NCBI RefSeq assembly: GCF_003112535.1
Contig: NZ_BEWA01000008.1
Location: forward strand, 310,001-374,000
DNA from: Streptomyces rishiriensis
GTDB lineage: Bacteria > Actinomycetota > Actinomycetes > Streptomycetales > Streptomycetaceae
Length of the DNA: 64,000 bases
Reading direction: 5' to 3'
Positions 50,709-58,618 of the stretch are shown here, piece by piece. The translations under genes and the position numbers were made by a program. Within the stretch, counting starts at the first letter, position 1. The number at the start of each line of letters is the position of its first letter. Below the pieces are notes generated by a model that was not told the DNA's origin, ran no database searches, and saw only the letters and a list, made by a program, of their open reading frames with translations.

Positions 50709-51311
50709 ATGGCCGGTTTCCGGAGTCTGGCGAGACAGGTGCGAGACCCGCGCTGCGATCTGGCGCTGCGGCGGTATTCGCTGCGCAAGTGCCTTGAGCG
50801 GTTCGCCCCCTACGGACACAGGGCGACCTGGGACCACCTGTGCTCCCGGGCCGGGTTCGGTCCGGAGGACCGCTCCCCCGACCCTGCGCGGCTCGTGGCC
50901 GCGTTGGACGAGCTGGAGGAGGCACGGGCCGTATGGCTGGCCTACGAGGTCGAGTTCGCCGAACGCCGCAGGAAGGAGAAGCACGACGGACTGCGCAGGC
51001 CCGGCACCGTGGACGACTGGCACCGGCTGACCTGGGGCGGTTTCGGCGTCGCGTGGTGCGACGACCCGCGGGTCCACCCCCGTGAACCGCTGGCCGAGGT
51101 GCTGCGCAGGCTGATCGCCGCGCTGGAGCGCGCGCCGGGCGCCGTCTGCCCGGTGTGCGGCGGCGAGGAACTGCCCTGGAAGTACGAACTGGACCACGAG
51201 CCCTCGGCGGGTCCGGTCTGCGCGGACTGCGGGATCCTCGTGCCGCGCCCGGTCCTCACCCCCGAGGCCCTGGCGTACGCCCGGCGTGGACGACTGCTGA
51301 TGTCGGCCTGA
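50709..51311 (+). CDS. Conserved hypothetical protein with C-terminal zinc ribbon
   Basis: 200 residues. Helical, charged N-terminal two thirds (DPRCDLALRRYSLRKCLERF) and a zinc-ribbon-like CPVCGGEELPWKYELDHE then CADCG near the C-terminus (two CxxC pairs). No signal or membrane segment. AAGG/GGAGG precede ATG 50709. It diverges from the acylase gene and is followed directly by an 18-bp tandem array. A nucleic-acid-binding role is possible, not shown. Confidence 0.78.
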   Translation: MAGFRSLARQVRDPRCDLALRRYSLRKCLERFAPYGHRATWDHLCSRAGFGPEDRSPDPARLVAALDELEEARAVWLAYEVEFAERRRKEKHDGLRRPGTVDDWHRLTWGGFGVAWCDDPRVHPREPLAEVLRRLIAALERAPGAVCPVCGGEELPWKYELDHEPSAGPVCADCGILVPRPVLTPEALAYARRGRLLMSA

Positions 51312-51401
51312 GAGCACGACGCGGGTGCCGAGCACAGCGGGGGCGCAGAGCACAGCGGGGGCGCAGAGCACGACGGGGGCGCAGAGCACGACGGGGTGGT
51401 G
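51312..51401. repeat. Five 18-bp tandem units
   Basis: Five 18-bp units starting GAGCAC, at 51312, 51330, 51348, 51366 and 51384. Units 2 and 3 are identical. The array starts at the first base after the zinc-ribbon gene's stop codon. Past it, 51419-51480 holds imprecise CTGTTCC/CTGCTCC repeats. Confidence 0.92.
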
Positions 51402-51544
51402 CGCCGGGGATGGCGCACCTCCCTGCTCCCCTCTGTTCCCCCCTGTTCCTCCCTGTTCCGCTCTGCTCCGCTCTCCTCCGCCGGCCCGGCGGGCCGCCGA
51501 CGGCCGCCCGGTCGGTTGTCGGTGCCGGATGCCACCATCGGGAC

Positions 51545-52267
51545 ATGGTGCAGGTCTGTCTGAACGGAACACGGGGAGCGGCGGACGGCGCGGTCGTGCC
51601 GCTGACGCCCGAGGCGCTGGCCGAGTCCGCGGCGGAGGCCGTCGCCGCGGGGGCCGCCGACGTCCATGTCCACCCCAGGACGCCGTGCGGACGGGACTCG
51701 CTCTCGCCGCGCGTGGTCGCGGCGACCCTCGACGCGATACGGGCGCGGGTGGCGGTGCCGGTCGGCGTCACCACGGGCGCCTGGGCGGAGCCCGACCCCG
51801 CGCAGCGGCTCGCCCGGGTGCGCGGCTGGACGGTGCTCCCCGACCACGCCTCGGTCAACTGGCACGAGCCGGGCGCGGAGGAACTGGCGGCCGCCCTGAT
51901 GGACCGGGGCGTCGGCGTGGAGGCGGGCATCTGGTCGGGAACGGACGGAGCGGCGCGGTTCGCGGCCTCGCCGCTCGGCCCCAGGGTGCTGCGGGTCCTC
52001 GCGGAGGTCACCGACACCGCCGGGCGGACGGCCGTGACGACCGCGCGCGCCCTCCTGGCCGAGCTGGGGCCCGCGCTCGGCCGCCCCGTGCTGCTGCACG
52101 GCGAGGACGGCGGGGCCTGGCCGGTGCTGCGGCTGGCGGAGCGGCTCGGGCTGGCCACCCGGATCGGCCTGGAGGACACCCTGTGCCTGCCGGACGGACA
52201 ACGGGCCTCGTCCAACGCCCAGTTGGTGTCACAGGCGACGGCCGGGCACACGGGCGGGCCCGGGTGA
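51545..52267 (+). CDS. BKACE-family (DUF849) beta-keto acid cleavage enzyme
   Basis: 240 residues, a TIM-barrel zinc enzyme of the 3-keto-5-aminohexanoate cleavage family, which splits beta-keto acids with acetyl-CoA. Zinc-site HVHPRTPCGRDSL, GVTTGAW, SVNWHEPG and LHGEDGGAW are visible. Shorter than the usual 270-310 residues, so it belongs to a compact subgroup. ATG 51545 has only a weak ribosome site; the upstream in-frame part covers the tandem repeat and is not coding. Confidence 0.85.
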   Translation: MVQVCLNGTRGAADGAVVPLTPEALAESAAEAVAAGAADVHVHPRTPCGRDSLSPRVVAATLDAIRARVAVPVGVTTGAWAEPDPAQRLARVRGWTVLPDHASVNWHEPGAEELAAALMDRGVGVEAGIWSGTDGAARFAASPLGPRVLRVLAEVTDTAGRTAVTTARALLAELGPALGRPVLLHGEDGGAWPVLRLAERLGLATRIGLEDTLCLPDGQRASSNAQLVSQATAGHTGGPG

Positions 52268-52520
52268 GCGCGGGGCAGGCCCCTGGGGCGCACCGGGGAA
52301 CGCACCGTCGAGCCATGGCAGTCGGGCGATCCGCCGGTCCGGGCGCGGGGCGCGGGAGGCCGAGGGGTGGGTGAAGCGGCCTGTGTCGTCCGGGACTTGG
52401 GCATCGAGCCCCCGCCGACGCTAGCAGCCGGTAATCCGGTCGCTCCACCGGTTTCCCGCAAGGACAGTAGGGGCCGATGAAACACGACTGAGGACCCATC
52501 GAGTCCCTGAGGAGCCCCTG

Positions 52521-53588
52521 ATGTCGACGCTGCGCGTCACCGCCGAAGTGCTGACCGTCCACGAACACCCCGACGCCGACGCCCTCGAGCTGGCCCAGGT
52601 CGGGTTGTACCGGGCCGTGGTCGCCAAGGGCGCCTACCGAACCGGTGAGGCGGCCCTGTACATCCCCGAGCAGTCGGTGCTTCCCGCCGCGCTGATCGAG
52701 GAGCTGGGGCTCACCGGGCGGCTGGCGGGCAGCGGGGCGGACCGGGTCAAGGCGGTGCGGCTGCGGGGCGAGCTGTCGCAGGGGATCGTGTGCCGGCCCG
52801 AGGCGCTGGCCGGCGTCGACCTGGCGCGGGCGGCGGCGGAGGGCACCGACTTCGCGGAACGGCTCGGCATCGTCAAGTGGGTGCCGCCGATCCCGCCGAC
52901 CATGAGCGGTGACGTCGAGGCCGCGCCGGATCTGCTGCCCTGGGTCGACATCGAGAACATCCAGCGCTACCCCGGCATCTTCGAAGCCGGCGAGCCCGTC
53001 GTCGTGACCGAGAAGCTGCACGGCTCGGCCTGCCTGCTCACGTACGTGGCCGGCCAGGAGCGGGTGTACGTCTCCTCGAAGGGCTTCGGCGCGAAGTCCC
53101 TCGCCCTGACGGAGGATCCGCGCAACCTGTACTGGCGGGCCGTGCGCGGTCACGGCGTCCCCGAAGCGGCGGCGCGCCTGGCCGGCCGGCTCGGCGCCCG
53201 CCGGGTCGGCGTCTTCGGGGAGGTCTACGGAGCGGGCGTGCAGGACCTGACGTACGGTGCGGACGGACGGCGCGCCACCCTCGGGTACGCGGTGTTCGAC
53301 GTCTGCGCGGACATCGACGGCACGGTCCGCTGGCTGGACGCGGCGCAGCTGCTGGACGGCGAACTGCCCCTGGTGCCGCGCCTGTTCGAGGGTCCCTACG
53401 ACAGCGAGCGGATCCTGGAGATCGCGACCGGCCGGGAGACGGTGACGGGACGCGGGCTGCACCTGCGCGAGGGTGTGGTGATCCGGCCGGCCGTCGAGCG
53501 CCACAGCCCCGTGACCGGGGGCAGGGCGATCGCGAAGGCGGTCAGCGGGGCGTATCTGACCCGCAAGGGCGGCACCGAGTACGAGTGA
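52521..53588 (+). CDS. ATP-dependent RNA ligase (Deinococcus Rnl5-like)
   Basis: 355 residues. The N-terminal ~130 residues form an OB-fold-like domain (STLRVTAEVLTVHEHPDADAL); the nucleotidyltransferase core starts at motif I, EKLHGSACLL, whose Lys is adenylylated. Motif III-like GVFGEVYGAGVQDL, motif IV-like EGVVIRP and motif V AKAVSGAYLTRK follow. This matches the 3'-OH/5'-phosphate nick-sealing RNA ligase group first described in Deinococcus radiodurans. TGAGGAG lies about 8 nt before ATG 52521. No partner kinase/phosphatase is adjacent. Confidence 0.9.
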   Translation: MSTLRVTAEVLTVHEHPDADALELAQVGLYRAVVAKGAYRTGEAALYIPEQSVLPAALIEELGLTGRLAGSGADRVKAVRLRGELSQGIVCRPEALAGVDLARAAAEGTDFAERLGIVKWVPPIPPTMSGDVEAAPDLLPWVDIENIQRYPGIFEAGEPVVVTEKLHGSACLLTYVAGQERVYVSSKGFGAKSLALTEDPRNLYWRAVRGHGVPEAAARLAGRLGARRVGVFGEVYGAGVQDLTYGADGRRATLGYAVFDVCADIDGTVRWLDAAQLLDGELPLVPRLFEGPYDSERILEIATGRETVTGRGLHLREGVVIRPAVERHSPVTGGRAIAKAVSGAYLTRKGGTEYE

Positions 53589-53704
53589 GACCGGGCGCGG
53601 ACGCGACCGTGCGCGCGCGGGACGGGCGTGCGGGACGGCCGTGCGGGACGTGCTGGACCGCTCACGAGGACTGGCGGGACGGCTCAGAGGACGAGCGGGA
53701 CGGC

Positions 53705-54193
53705 TCAGCGGTCGCCGCACGCACGGTCGTCCGACCTCTTGCGCCCCACCATCAGCCGCGAGCCGGAGGCCCGCTGGCCGAAGACGTCGTCGGGGTTGGA
53801 CAGGACACAGGTCGCCAGGGACAGGCAGCCGCAGCCGATGCAGTCGGTGAGGTGGTCCCTCAGGCGGTTGAGCTGCTGGATCCGCTCGTCCAGTTCCGCG
53901 CGCCACGCCCGGGAGAGGCGGGCCCAGTCCTCCCGGGTCGGGGTCCGCTCCTCGGGGAGCTCGGCCAGGGCGTCGCGGATCGTGGCCAGCGGGATGCCGA
54001 CCCGCTGCGCCGCGCGGACGAAGGCGACGCGGCGCAGCGCGTCACGGTGGTAGCGGCGTTGGTTGCCTGCCGTGCGGCGGCTGCTGATCAGGCCCTTGGA
54101 CTCGTAGAAGTGCAGGGCGGAGACGGCGGCGCCGCTGCGCGCGGCGAGCTGACCGACCGTGAGCTCGTGGACCTTCTCGGGAATCTGCGGCAT
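53705..54193 (-). CDS. soxR: Redox-sensing transcriptional activator SoxR
   Basis: 162 residues of the MerR family. N-terminal winged helix (HELTVGQLAARSGAAVSALHF), dimer helix, and the [2Fe-2S] cluster loop CIGCGCLSLATC (Cys-x2-Cys-x-Cys-x5-Cys). In Streptomyces SoxR answers redox-active pigments and quinones rather than general superoxide. The start is taken as ATG 54193 (MPQIPEKVHELTV, the family N-terminus); an upstream ATG at 54238 lacks a ribosome site. It diverges from the MaoC gene. Confidence 0.96.
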   Translation of the reverse strand: MPQIPEKVHELTVGQLAARSGAAVSALHFYESKGLISSRRTAGNQRRYHRDALRRVAFVRAAQRVGIPLATIRDALAELPEERTPTREDWARLSRAWRAELDERIQQLNRLRDHLTDCIGCGCLSLATCVLSNPDDVFGQRASGSRLMVGRKRSDDRACGDR

Positions 54194-54258
54194 CCCTCGA
54201 ACCCTACCCACCCCGCCCGCCGCCGGGTCCGTTGACATCGGCCCGACGGCGGACCATG

Positions 54259-54274
54259 CTAAGCAGTCGCTTAG
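54259..54274. promoter_or_regulatory. TetR-type operator upstream of the MaoC gene
   Basis: CTAAGCAGTCGCTTAG, a 6-4-6 palindrome, ends 50 nt before the MaoC start. A related site, CTGAGCGCTCGCTTAG, lies 47 nt before the TetR gene that converges on MaoC; 13 of 16 bases match. Confidence 0.75.
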
Positions 54275-54324
54275 ACCTATGGCACGGTGACATGGGCAGC
54301 TAGTGACGCGAGAGGGCCGCAGAC

Positions 54325-54786
54325 ATGGCAGAGCCGAGGATCTTCACGTCCGCCGACGACCTGAAGGCGGCGGTGGGCGAGCAGCTGGGGCACACCGACT
54401 GGGTGGAGGTCGACCAGAAGCGGATCGACCTCTTCGCGGAGGCCACCGGCGACCACCAGTGGATCCACGTCGATCCGGAGAAGGCCGCCGCCGGCCCCTT
54501 CGGCACGACCATCGCACACGGCTACCTCACCCTCTCCCTGCTGCCGCTCTTCGGCCCGCAGCTGATCACGGTCGAGAACGTGAAGATGGGCGTCAACTAC
54601 GGGACGAACAAGGTCCGTTTCCCGGCCCCCGTCCCGGTCGGCTCGCGCCTGCGCGCGACCGCGACGATCACCGGCGTGCAGGACGTCACCGGCGGCGTCC
54701 AGGTCGCCGTCGCCTTCACCGTGGAGCGCGAGGGCGGGGACAAGCCGGTGTGCGTGGCGGAGTCGGTGTCCCGGTACTACCTCTGA
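54325..54786 (+). CDS. MaoC-family dehydratase
   Basis: A 153-residue single hot-dog domain enzyme, probable (R)-specific enoyl-CoA hydratase. The catalytic Asp-His pair sits in FAEATGDHQWIHVDPEKA, and the HGYLTLSLLPLFG segment is typical. It converges on a TetR gene that carries the same operator in its promoter, so MaoC is likely in that regulon. Start ATG 54325. Confidence 0.93.
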   Translation: MAEPRIFTSADDLKAAVGEQLGHTDWVEVDQKRIDLFAEATGDHQWIHVDPEKAAAGPFGTTIAHGYLTLSLLPLFGPQLITVENVKMGVNYGTNKVRFPAPVPVGSRLRATATITGVQDVTGGVQVAVAFTVEREGGDKPVCVAESVSRYYL

Positions 54787-54805
54787 CCCCGCCGCGGCGG
54801 CGCGG

Positions 54806-55432
54806 CTACTTCGCCGCGCCCACCATCCGCAGCACGAGGTCGGCGTACAGCGCGCCGACCTCGTCGGGCGTGCGGGGGCCGTCGACGTTGAACCAGCGGG
54901 CCACGTCGATGCAGAGGGACAGCACGGCGAGGGTCGTCCCGTGGACGTCCGGCACGTCGAACTCGCCCGTGGCCACACCGTCCTCGATGATGCCGCGCAC
55001 CTCGGCGTCGACCTGCCGGCGCAGGTCGAGGATCTCGGCGCGGGCCTCGGGGCCAAGGGCGTCCAGTTCGTACTGGACGACGCGCGCCGTGGTGCGCCGC
55101 CCGGCGTGCCAGCGGACGAAGGAGCTCACGGCCTCGGCGAGGCGCAGGGTGGCGTCGCCGTCGCCGGCGGCCGCCGTGCGCAGGATGTCCAGCGCACGGT
55201 CGTGGCCGATCCGGCTGATGCGGTGGAGCAGCTCTTCCTTGGTCTTGTAGTGGATGTAGAGGGCGGCCGGGCTCATGCCCGCGCGGCCCGCGATGTCCCG
55301 GGTCGTCGTCGCGTGGTAGCCGCGCTCGGCGAAGGCCTCCACGGCGGCGACCAGCAGTCGCCGGGCCGCGTCAGGGGTGACCTCGTCCCACGGCTCGATC
55401 TCGCCGCCGGCCGTCTCCTCCGCCGTACTCAT
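54806..55432 (-). CDS. TetR/AcrR-family regulator
   Basis: 208 residues. HTH: LLVAAVEAFAERGYHATTTR and MSPAALYIHYKTKEELLHRI. The ligand domain has DALGPEARAEILDLRRQVDAEV and a KstR2/FadR-like LCIDVARWFN. The promoter holds one clear and one weaker copy of the palindrome found before maoC, so it probably represses itself and maoC. ATG 55432. Confidence 0.92.
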   Translation of the reverse strand: MSTAEETAGGEIEPWDEVTPDAARRLLVAAVEAFAERGYHATTTRDIAGRAGMSPAALYIHYKTKEELLHRISRIGHDRALDILRTAAAGDGDATLRLAEAVSSFVRWHAGRRTTARVVQYELDALGPEARAEILDLRRQVDAEVRGIIEDGVATGEFDVPDVHGTTLAVLSLCIDVARWFNVDGPRTPDEVGALYADLVLRMVGAAK

Positions 55433-55479
55433 CGCTGATCCGCCCCTCTCGCTGCAGGAGCTACACCATACAGCCGAAA

Positions 55480-55508
55480 CTGAGCGCTCGCTTAGAACGC
55501 TCGCTCAG
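55480..55508. promoter_or_regulatory. Tandem TetR operators upstream of the TetR gene
   Basis: CTGAGCGCTCGCTTAG (55480-55495) matches the MaoC site. A second, weaker 16-mer (55493-55508, 12 of 16 matches) follows 13 bp away and overlaps the stop codon of the upstream membrane-protein gene. Confidence 0.68.
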
Positions 55509-55747
55509 AGCTTTTCGAAGGGACTGTAAGTGCGGGCCGCGGCGTCCTGCTTGTCCCGGATCACCTTGGCCAGGGTGAAGGCGGACGTGACGAGGTAGAG
55601 AACGGCGATCGCGAGGAAGGCCCGCACCCAGGCGTCGGCGTTCAGCTTGAAGATGCCGACGGCGGTCGCCGCCATGGCCACGGCGAAGGACGCGACCGCC
55701 TGGCCGTAGAAGGCGGCGGTGTTCTGCTTGACCGGTGTGTCGCTCAT
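55505..55747 (-). CDS. YiaA/YiaB two-helix membrane protein
   Basis: 80 residues with the YiaAB two-helix domain: AFYGQAVASFAVAMAATAVGIF and WVRAFLAIAVLYLVTSAFTLAKVIRDKQD. The function is unknown. Start ATG 55747 (MSDTPVKQN) fits the family; a longer frame to 55783 is rejected. Confidence 0.9.
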   Translation of the reverse strand: MSDTPVKQNTAAFYGQAVASFAVAMAATAVGIFKLNADAWVRAFLAIAVLYLVTSAFTLAKVIRDKQDAAARTYSPFEKL

Positions 55748-55822
55748 GGCGACAGCCTGGCCGCCGGAGTGCCCGCGCCGCATCCGTCCGGGTACTCAGG
55801 ACGTACTCAGAACGCCGGGACG

Positions 55823-56977
55823 TCAGAACGCCGAGACGCCCGTCAGCGACCGCCCGATGAGCAGCTTCTGGATCTGGCTGGTGCCCTCGTAGAGGGTCAT
55901 CACGCGGGCGTCGCGCAACAGCTTGCCCGCCGGGTACTCGTCGATGTAGCCGTAGCCGCCGAAGACCTGCAGGGCGTTGTTGGCGGCGCGCACGGCGGCC
56001 TCCGAGGCGAAGAGCTTGGCCTTGGAGGACTCGGTGGCGAAGGGCAGGCCGCGGTCGATCAGGTCGGCGACCCGCCAGGTCAGCAGCCGGGCCGCGTCCA
56101 CGTCGACCGCGATGTCGCTGATCAGCTCCTGGATCAGCTGGTGGTGGGCGATGGTCCTGCCGAACTGTTCACGCTCCCCCGCGTACCGCACCGCCGCGTC
56201 CAGGGCGGCCTGCGCGATGCCGACACAGCCCGCGGCGACCGACATCCGCCCCTTGGCCAGCGCCGACATCGCGACCGAGAACCCCTTGCCCTCGGGCGCC
56301 AGCAGCGCGTCGGCAGGGACGCGGACGTCCTCCAGGACCAGTTCGGCGGTGGCCTGGCCGCGCAGTCCGAGCTTGCCGTGGATGGCACGGCGGGACAGGC
56401 CGGGAGTGTCGGTGGGGACGAGGAACGCGGAGACGCCCTTGTGGCCCGGGGCGTCGGTCGAGCGGGCGAAGAGCAGGACGACGTCGGCCCAGGTGCCGTT
56501 GGTGATGAACGTCTTGGCGCCGTTGATGACGTAGTCGCCGCCGTCGCGGACCGCGCGGGTGGCGAGGTTGCCGGCGTCCGAGCCGGTGCCGGGTTCGGTC
56601 AGTCCGAAGCAGCCCACGTACGCGCCGGACGTCAGCCCCGGGAGCCAGCGGCGCTTCTGCTCCTCGCTCCCCCAGGCCGCGACGCTCTTGGCGACCAGCC
56701 CCAGGGAGACGGACACGATCCCGCGCACGGACGAGTCCCCGCGCCCCAGCTCCTCCGTGACCAGGCAGTAGGCGAGATGGTCGCCGCCCGAGCCGCCGTA
56801 CTGCTCGTCGACGGTCAGGCCGAGGAAACCGATCGCGCCGAGTTTCGCCACGATGGACCGGTCGACCTCCTCGGCCCGGTCCCAGGCGACGACGTGGGGG
56901 GCTATCTCACGGTCGACGAAGTCCTTGGCGAGCCGTTGCACGGCCGCCTGCTCCTCGCTGAGCCCCAGATTCACCAC
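55823..56977 (-). CDS. Acyl-CoA dehydrogenase
   Basis: 384 residues of the short/medium-chain ACAD type. CFGLTEPGTGSDAGN, TFITNGTWADV, and catalytic Glu in MTLYEGTSQIQKL; QVFGGYGYIDEYPAGKLLRD. It likely oxidises a short or branched acyl-CoA. The GTG start at 56977 is followed at once by a second GTG; a weak GGGGTG precedes it. It diverges from the TetR gene at 57045 and shares its operator. Confidence 0.94.
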   Translation of the reverse strand: MVNLGLSEEQAAVQRLAKDFVDREIAPHVVAWDRAEEVDRSIVAKLGAIGFLGLTVDEQYGGSGGDHLAYCLVTEELGRGDSSVRGIVSVSLGLVAKSVAAWGSEEQKRRWLPGLTSGAYVGCFGLTEPGTGSDAGNLATRAVRDGGDYVINGAKTFITNGTWADVVLLFARSTDAPGHKGVSAFLVPTDTPGLSRRAIHGKLGLRGQATAELVLEDVRVPADALLAPEGKGFSVAMSALAKGRMSVAAGCVGIAQAALDAAVRYAGEREQFGRTIAHHQLIQELISDIAVDVDAARLLTWRVADLIDRGLPFATESSKAKLFASEAAVRAANNALQVFGGYGYIDEYPAGKLLRDARVMTLYEGTSQIQKLLIGRSLTGVSAF

Positions 56978-57007
56978 GAGATCACCCCACCGACGAAGTC
57001 ACACTTT

Positions 57008-57026
57008 AAATTAGCACTGCTAGTTT
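57008..57026. promoter_or_regulatory. TetR-type operator between ACAD and TetR genes
   Basis: AAATTAGCACTGCTAGTTT, 19 bp, palindromic except one pair, lies 31 nt before the leftward acyl-CoA dehydrogenase start and 19 nt before the rightward TetR start. A copy matching 14 of 19 bases stands before the ALDH gene at 62321-62339. Confidence 0.78.
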
Positions 57027-57044
57027 ACATGGCGCAGCCCTACT

Positions 57045-57686
57045 ATGTGCGCCATGGCCCGACCGCGCAAGCCCCTTCTCAGCACCGACCGGATCGTCCA
57101 GGCCGCACGGGCGCTCGTGGACGCGGAGGGGCTCACGGCCGTCTCCACCCGCCGGCTCGCCGCCGAGCTGGGAGTGAGCGGGCCCTCGCTCTACAACCAC
57201 TTCCGCACGAAGGACGAGATCCTGGAGGCCGTCGCCGACTCGGTGAGCGCCCAGGTCGACCTGTCGATGTTCGAGGACGACCGCGACTGGCGCACCGCGC
57301 TGCACGACTGGGCCGTCTCCTACCGCGCCGCCCTGCGCGACCATCCGAACATCGTCCCGGTGCTCGCCCGGGGTCCCGGCCGGCGTCCCGCCGGTCTGCG
57401 GCTGGCCGACGCGGTGTACGGCGCGATGGTCCGCGCGGGCTGGCCCCCCGCGCAGGCCACCTCCATCGGCGCGCTGATGCGCTACTTCGTCATGGGGTCC
57501 GCGCTCGGCTCGTTCGCCGGCGGCTTCGTCGACGACGTGAGCGCCTACGACCCCGCCGACTACCCCCACCTCGGCCAGGCCCATCTGCTCGCCGACCAGC
57601 AGGAGAAGATCGACGAGCGCGCCTTCGAGACCGGCCTGACGGCCCTGCTGGACGGACTCGCCCGGCAGTTCGAGCAGCTGCCCTAG
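57045..57686 (+). CDS. TetR-family regulator (divergent from ACAD)
   Basis: 213 residues with a basic start (MARPRKPLL), HTH IVQAARALVDAEGLTAVSTRRL ... VSGPSLYNHFRTKDEIL, and a TetR_C-like domain (DWAVSYRAALRDHPNIVPVLARG). No Shine-Dalgarno before either ATG (57045 or 57054), so the message may be leaderless. The adjacent palindrome should be its own site; a copy 5 kb away suggests it also controls the ADH-ALDH pair. Confidence 0.92.
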   Translation: MCAMARPRKPLLSTDRIVQAARALVDAEGLTAVSTRRLAAELGVSGPSLYNHFRTKDEILEAVADSVSAQVDLSMFEDDRDWRTALHDWAVSYRAALRDHPNIVPVLARGPGRRPAGLRLADAVYGAMVRAGWPPAQATSIGALMRYFVMGSALGSFAGGFVDDVSAYDPADYPHLGQAHLLADQQEKIDERAFETGLTALLDGLARQFEQLP

Positions 57687-57734
57687 CACGGGCGGGCGAG
57701 CACGGTTCGGTGTGGGCCGAACCGTCCGTCGCGC

Positions 57735-58496
57735 ATGCTGGACCTCGTGAGCGACACACACGCGGGTGATCATCGGGACGCAAGGGCGCCGGGGCTGGCC
57801 GCGCTCGCCGGGCTGGTCGCGGACGAGACGCGGGCCGTCTGTCTGCTGGCGCTGCTCGACGGGCGGGCCCGGACCGCCGGCGAGCTGGCCCGGCACGCGG
57901 GCGTGGCCGCGTCGACGCTGAGCGAGCACCTGGGCAAGCTGGTCGCCGGCGGGCTGCTGGCCGAGGAACGGCAGGGGCGCCACCGGTACGTGCGGCTCCT
58001 CGACACCCGGGTCGCCCAGCTCCTGGAGGACCTCGCCGCCCAGGTCGCCCCGGACCCCGCCCGCAGGCCGCGCGGTCTGCGGGCCTCGACGGCCGGTTCG
58101 GCGATGGCCCGGGGACGCACCTGCTACGACCATCTCGCCGGGCGGCTCGGCATCGCCCTCACCGACGGGTTCACGGCGCGTGGGCTGCTGAGCGGTGCGG
58201 GCCGGCGGGAAGGCGGGGCCGCCGGGTTCGCGCTGACCGAGGCCGGGGCGCGCTGGTTCGCGGACAACGGCATCGCGCTCGACCGGACGGGCCGCCGGCC
58301 GCTCGCCCGCGCCTGCCTCGACTGGACCGAGCGCCGCCCCCACCTGGCGGGCGCCGCGGGCGCGGCCCTGTGCCGGCACGCGCTCGACGCGGGCTGGTGC
58401 GTGCGCATCGGTTCGGAGCGGGCGGTGAAGGTGACGCCGGCCGGCGAGCGGGCGCTGGCCGGACTCCTGGGCGTCGAGACGGCGGCGCTGCGCTGA
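57735..58496 (+). CDS. ArsR-family winged-helix regulator
   Basis: 253 residues. N-terminal ArsR-type winged helix: LAGLVADETRAVCLLALLDG, RTAGELARHAGVAASTLSEHL. The C-terminal ~150 residues are an extension found in a Streptomyces subgroup (TCYDHLAGRLGIALTD). Cys residues are few and do not form a classical metal site. Start ATG 57735; GTG 57747 is possible. It precedes the frameshifted EamA gene, a common regulator-transporter pairing. Confidence 0.87.
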   Translation: MLDLVSDTHAGDHRDARAPGLAALAGLVADETRAVCLLALLDGRARTAGELARHAGVAASTLSEHLGKLVAGGLLAEERQGRHRYVRLLDTRVAQLLEDLAAQVAPDPARRPRGLRASTAGSAMARGRTCYDHLAGRLGIALTDGFTARGLLSGAGRREGGAAGFALTEAGARWFADNGIALDRTGRRPLARACLDWTERRPHLAGAAGAALCRHALDAGWCVRIGSERAVKVTPAGERALAGLLGVETAALR

Positions 58497-58618
58497 CCGG
58501 CCGGCCCGGCAAGGCGCTGCCCGGCCCGGGGCGCCGCGAGGCCGGAGCGTGCGCCCCCGCCGGTTCACCGTCCGGAATCCGCGAGACCCGGCACTCCCCC
58601 CTTCCCATCCTGGAGACC

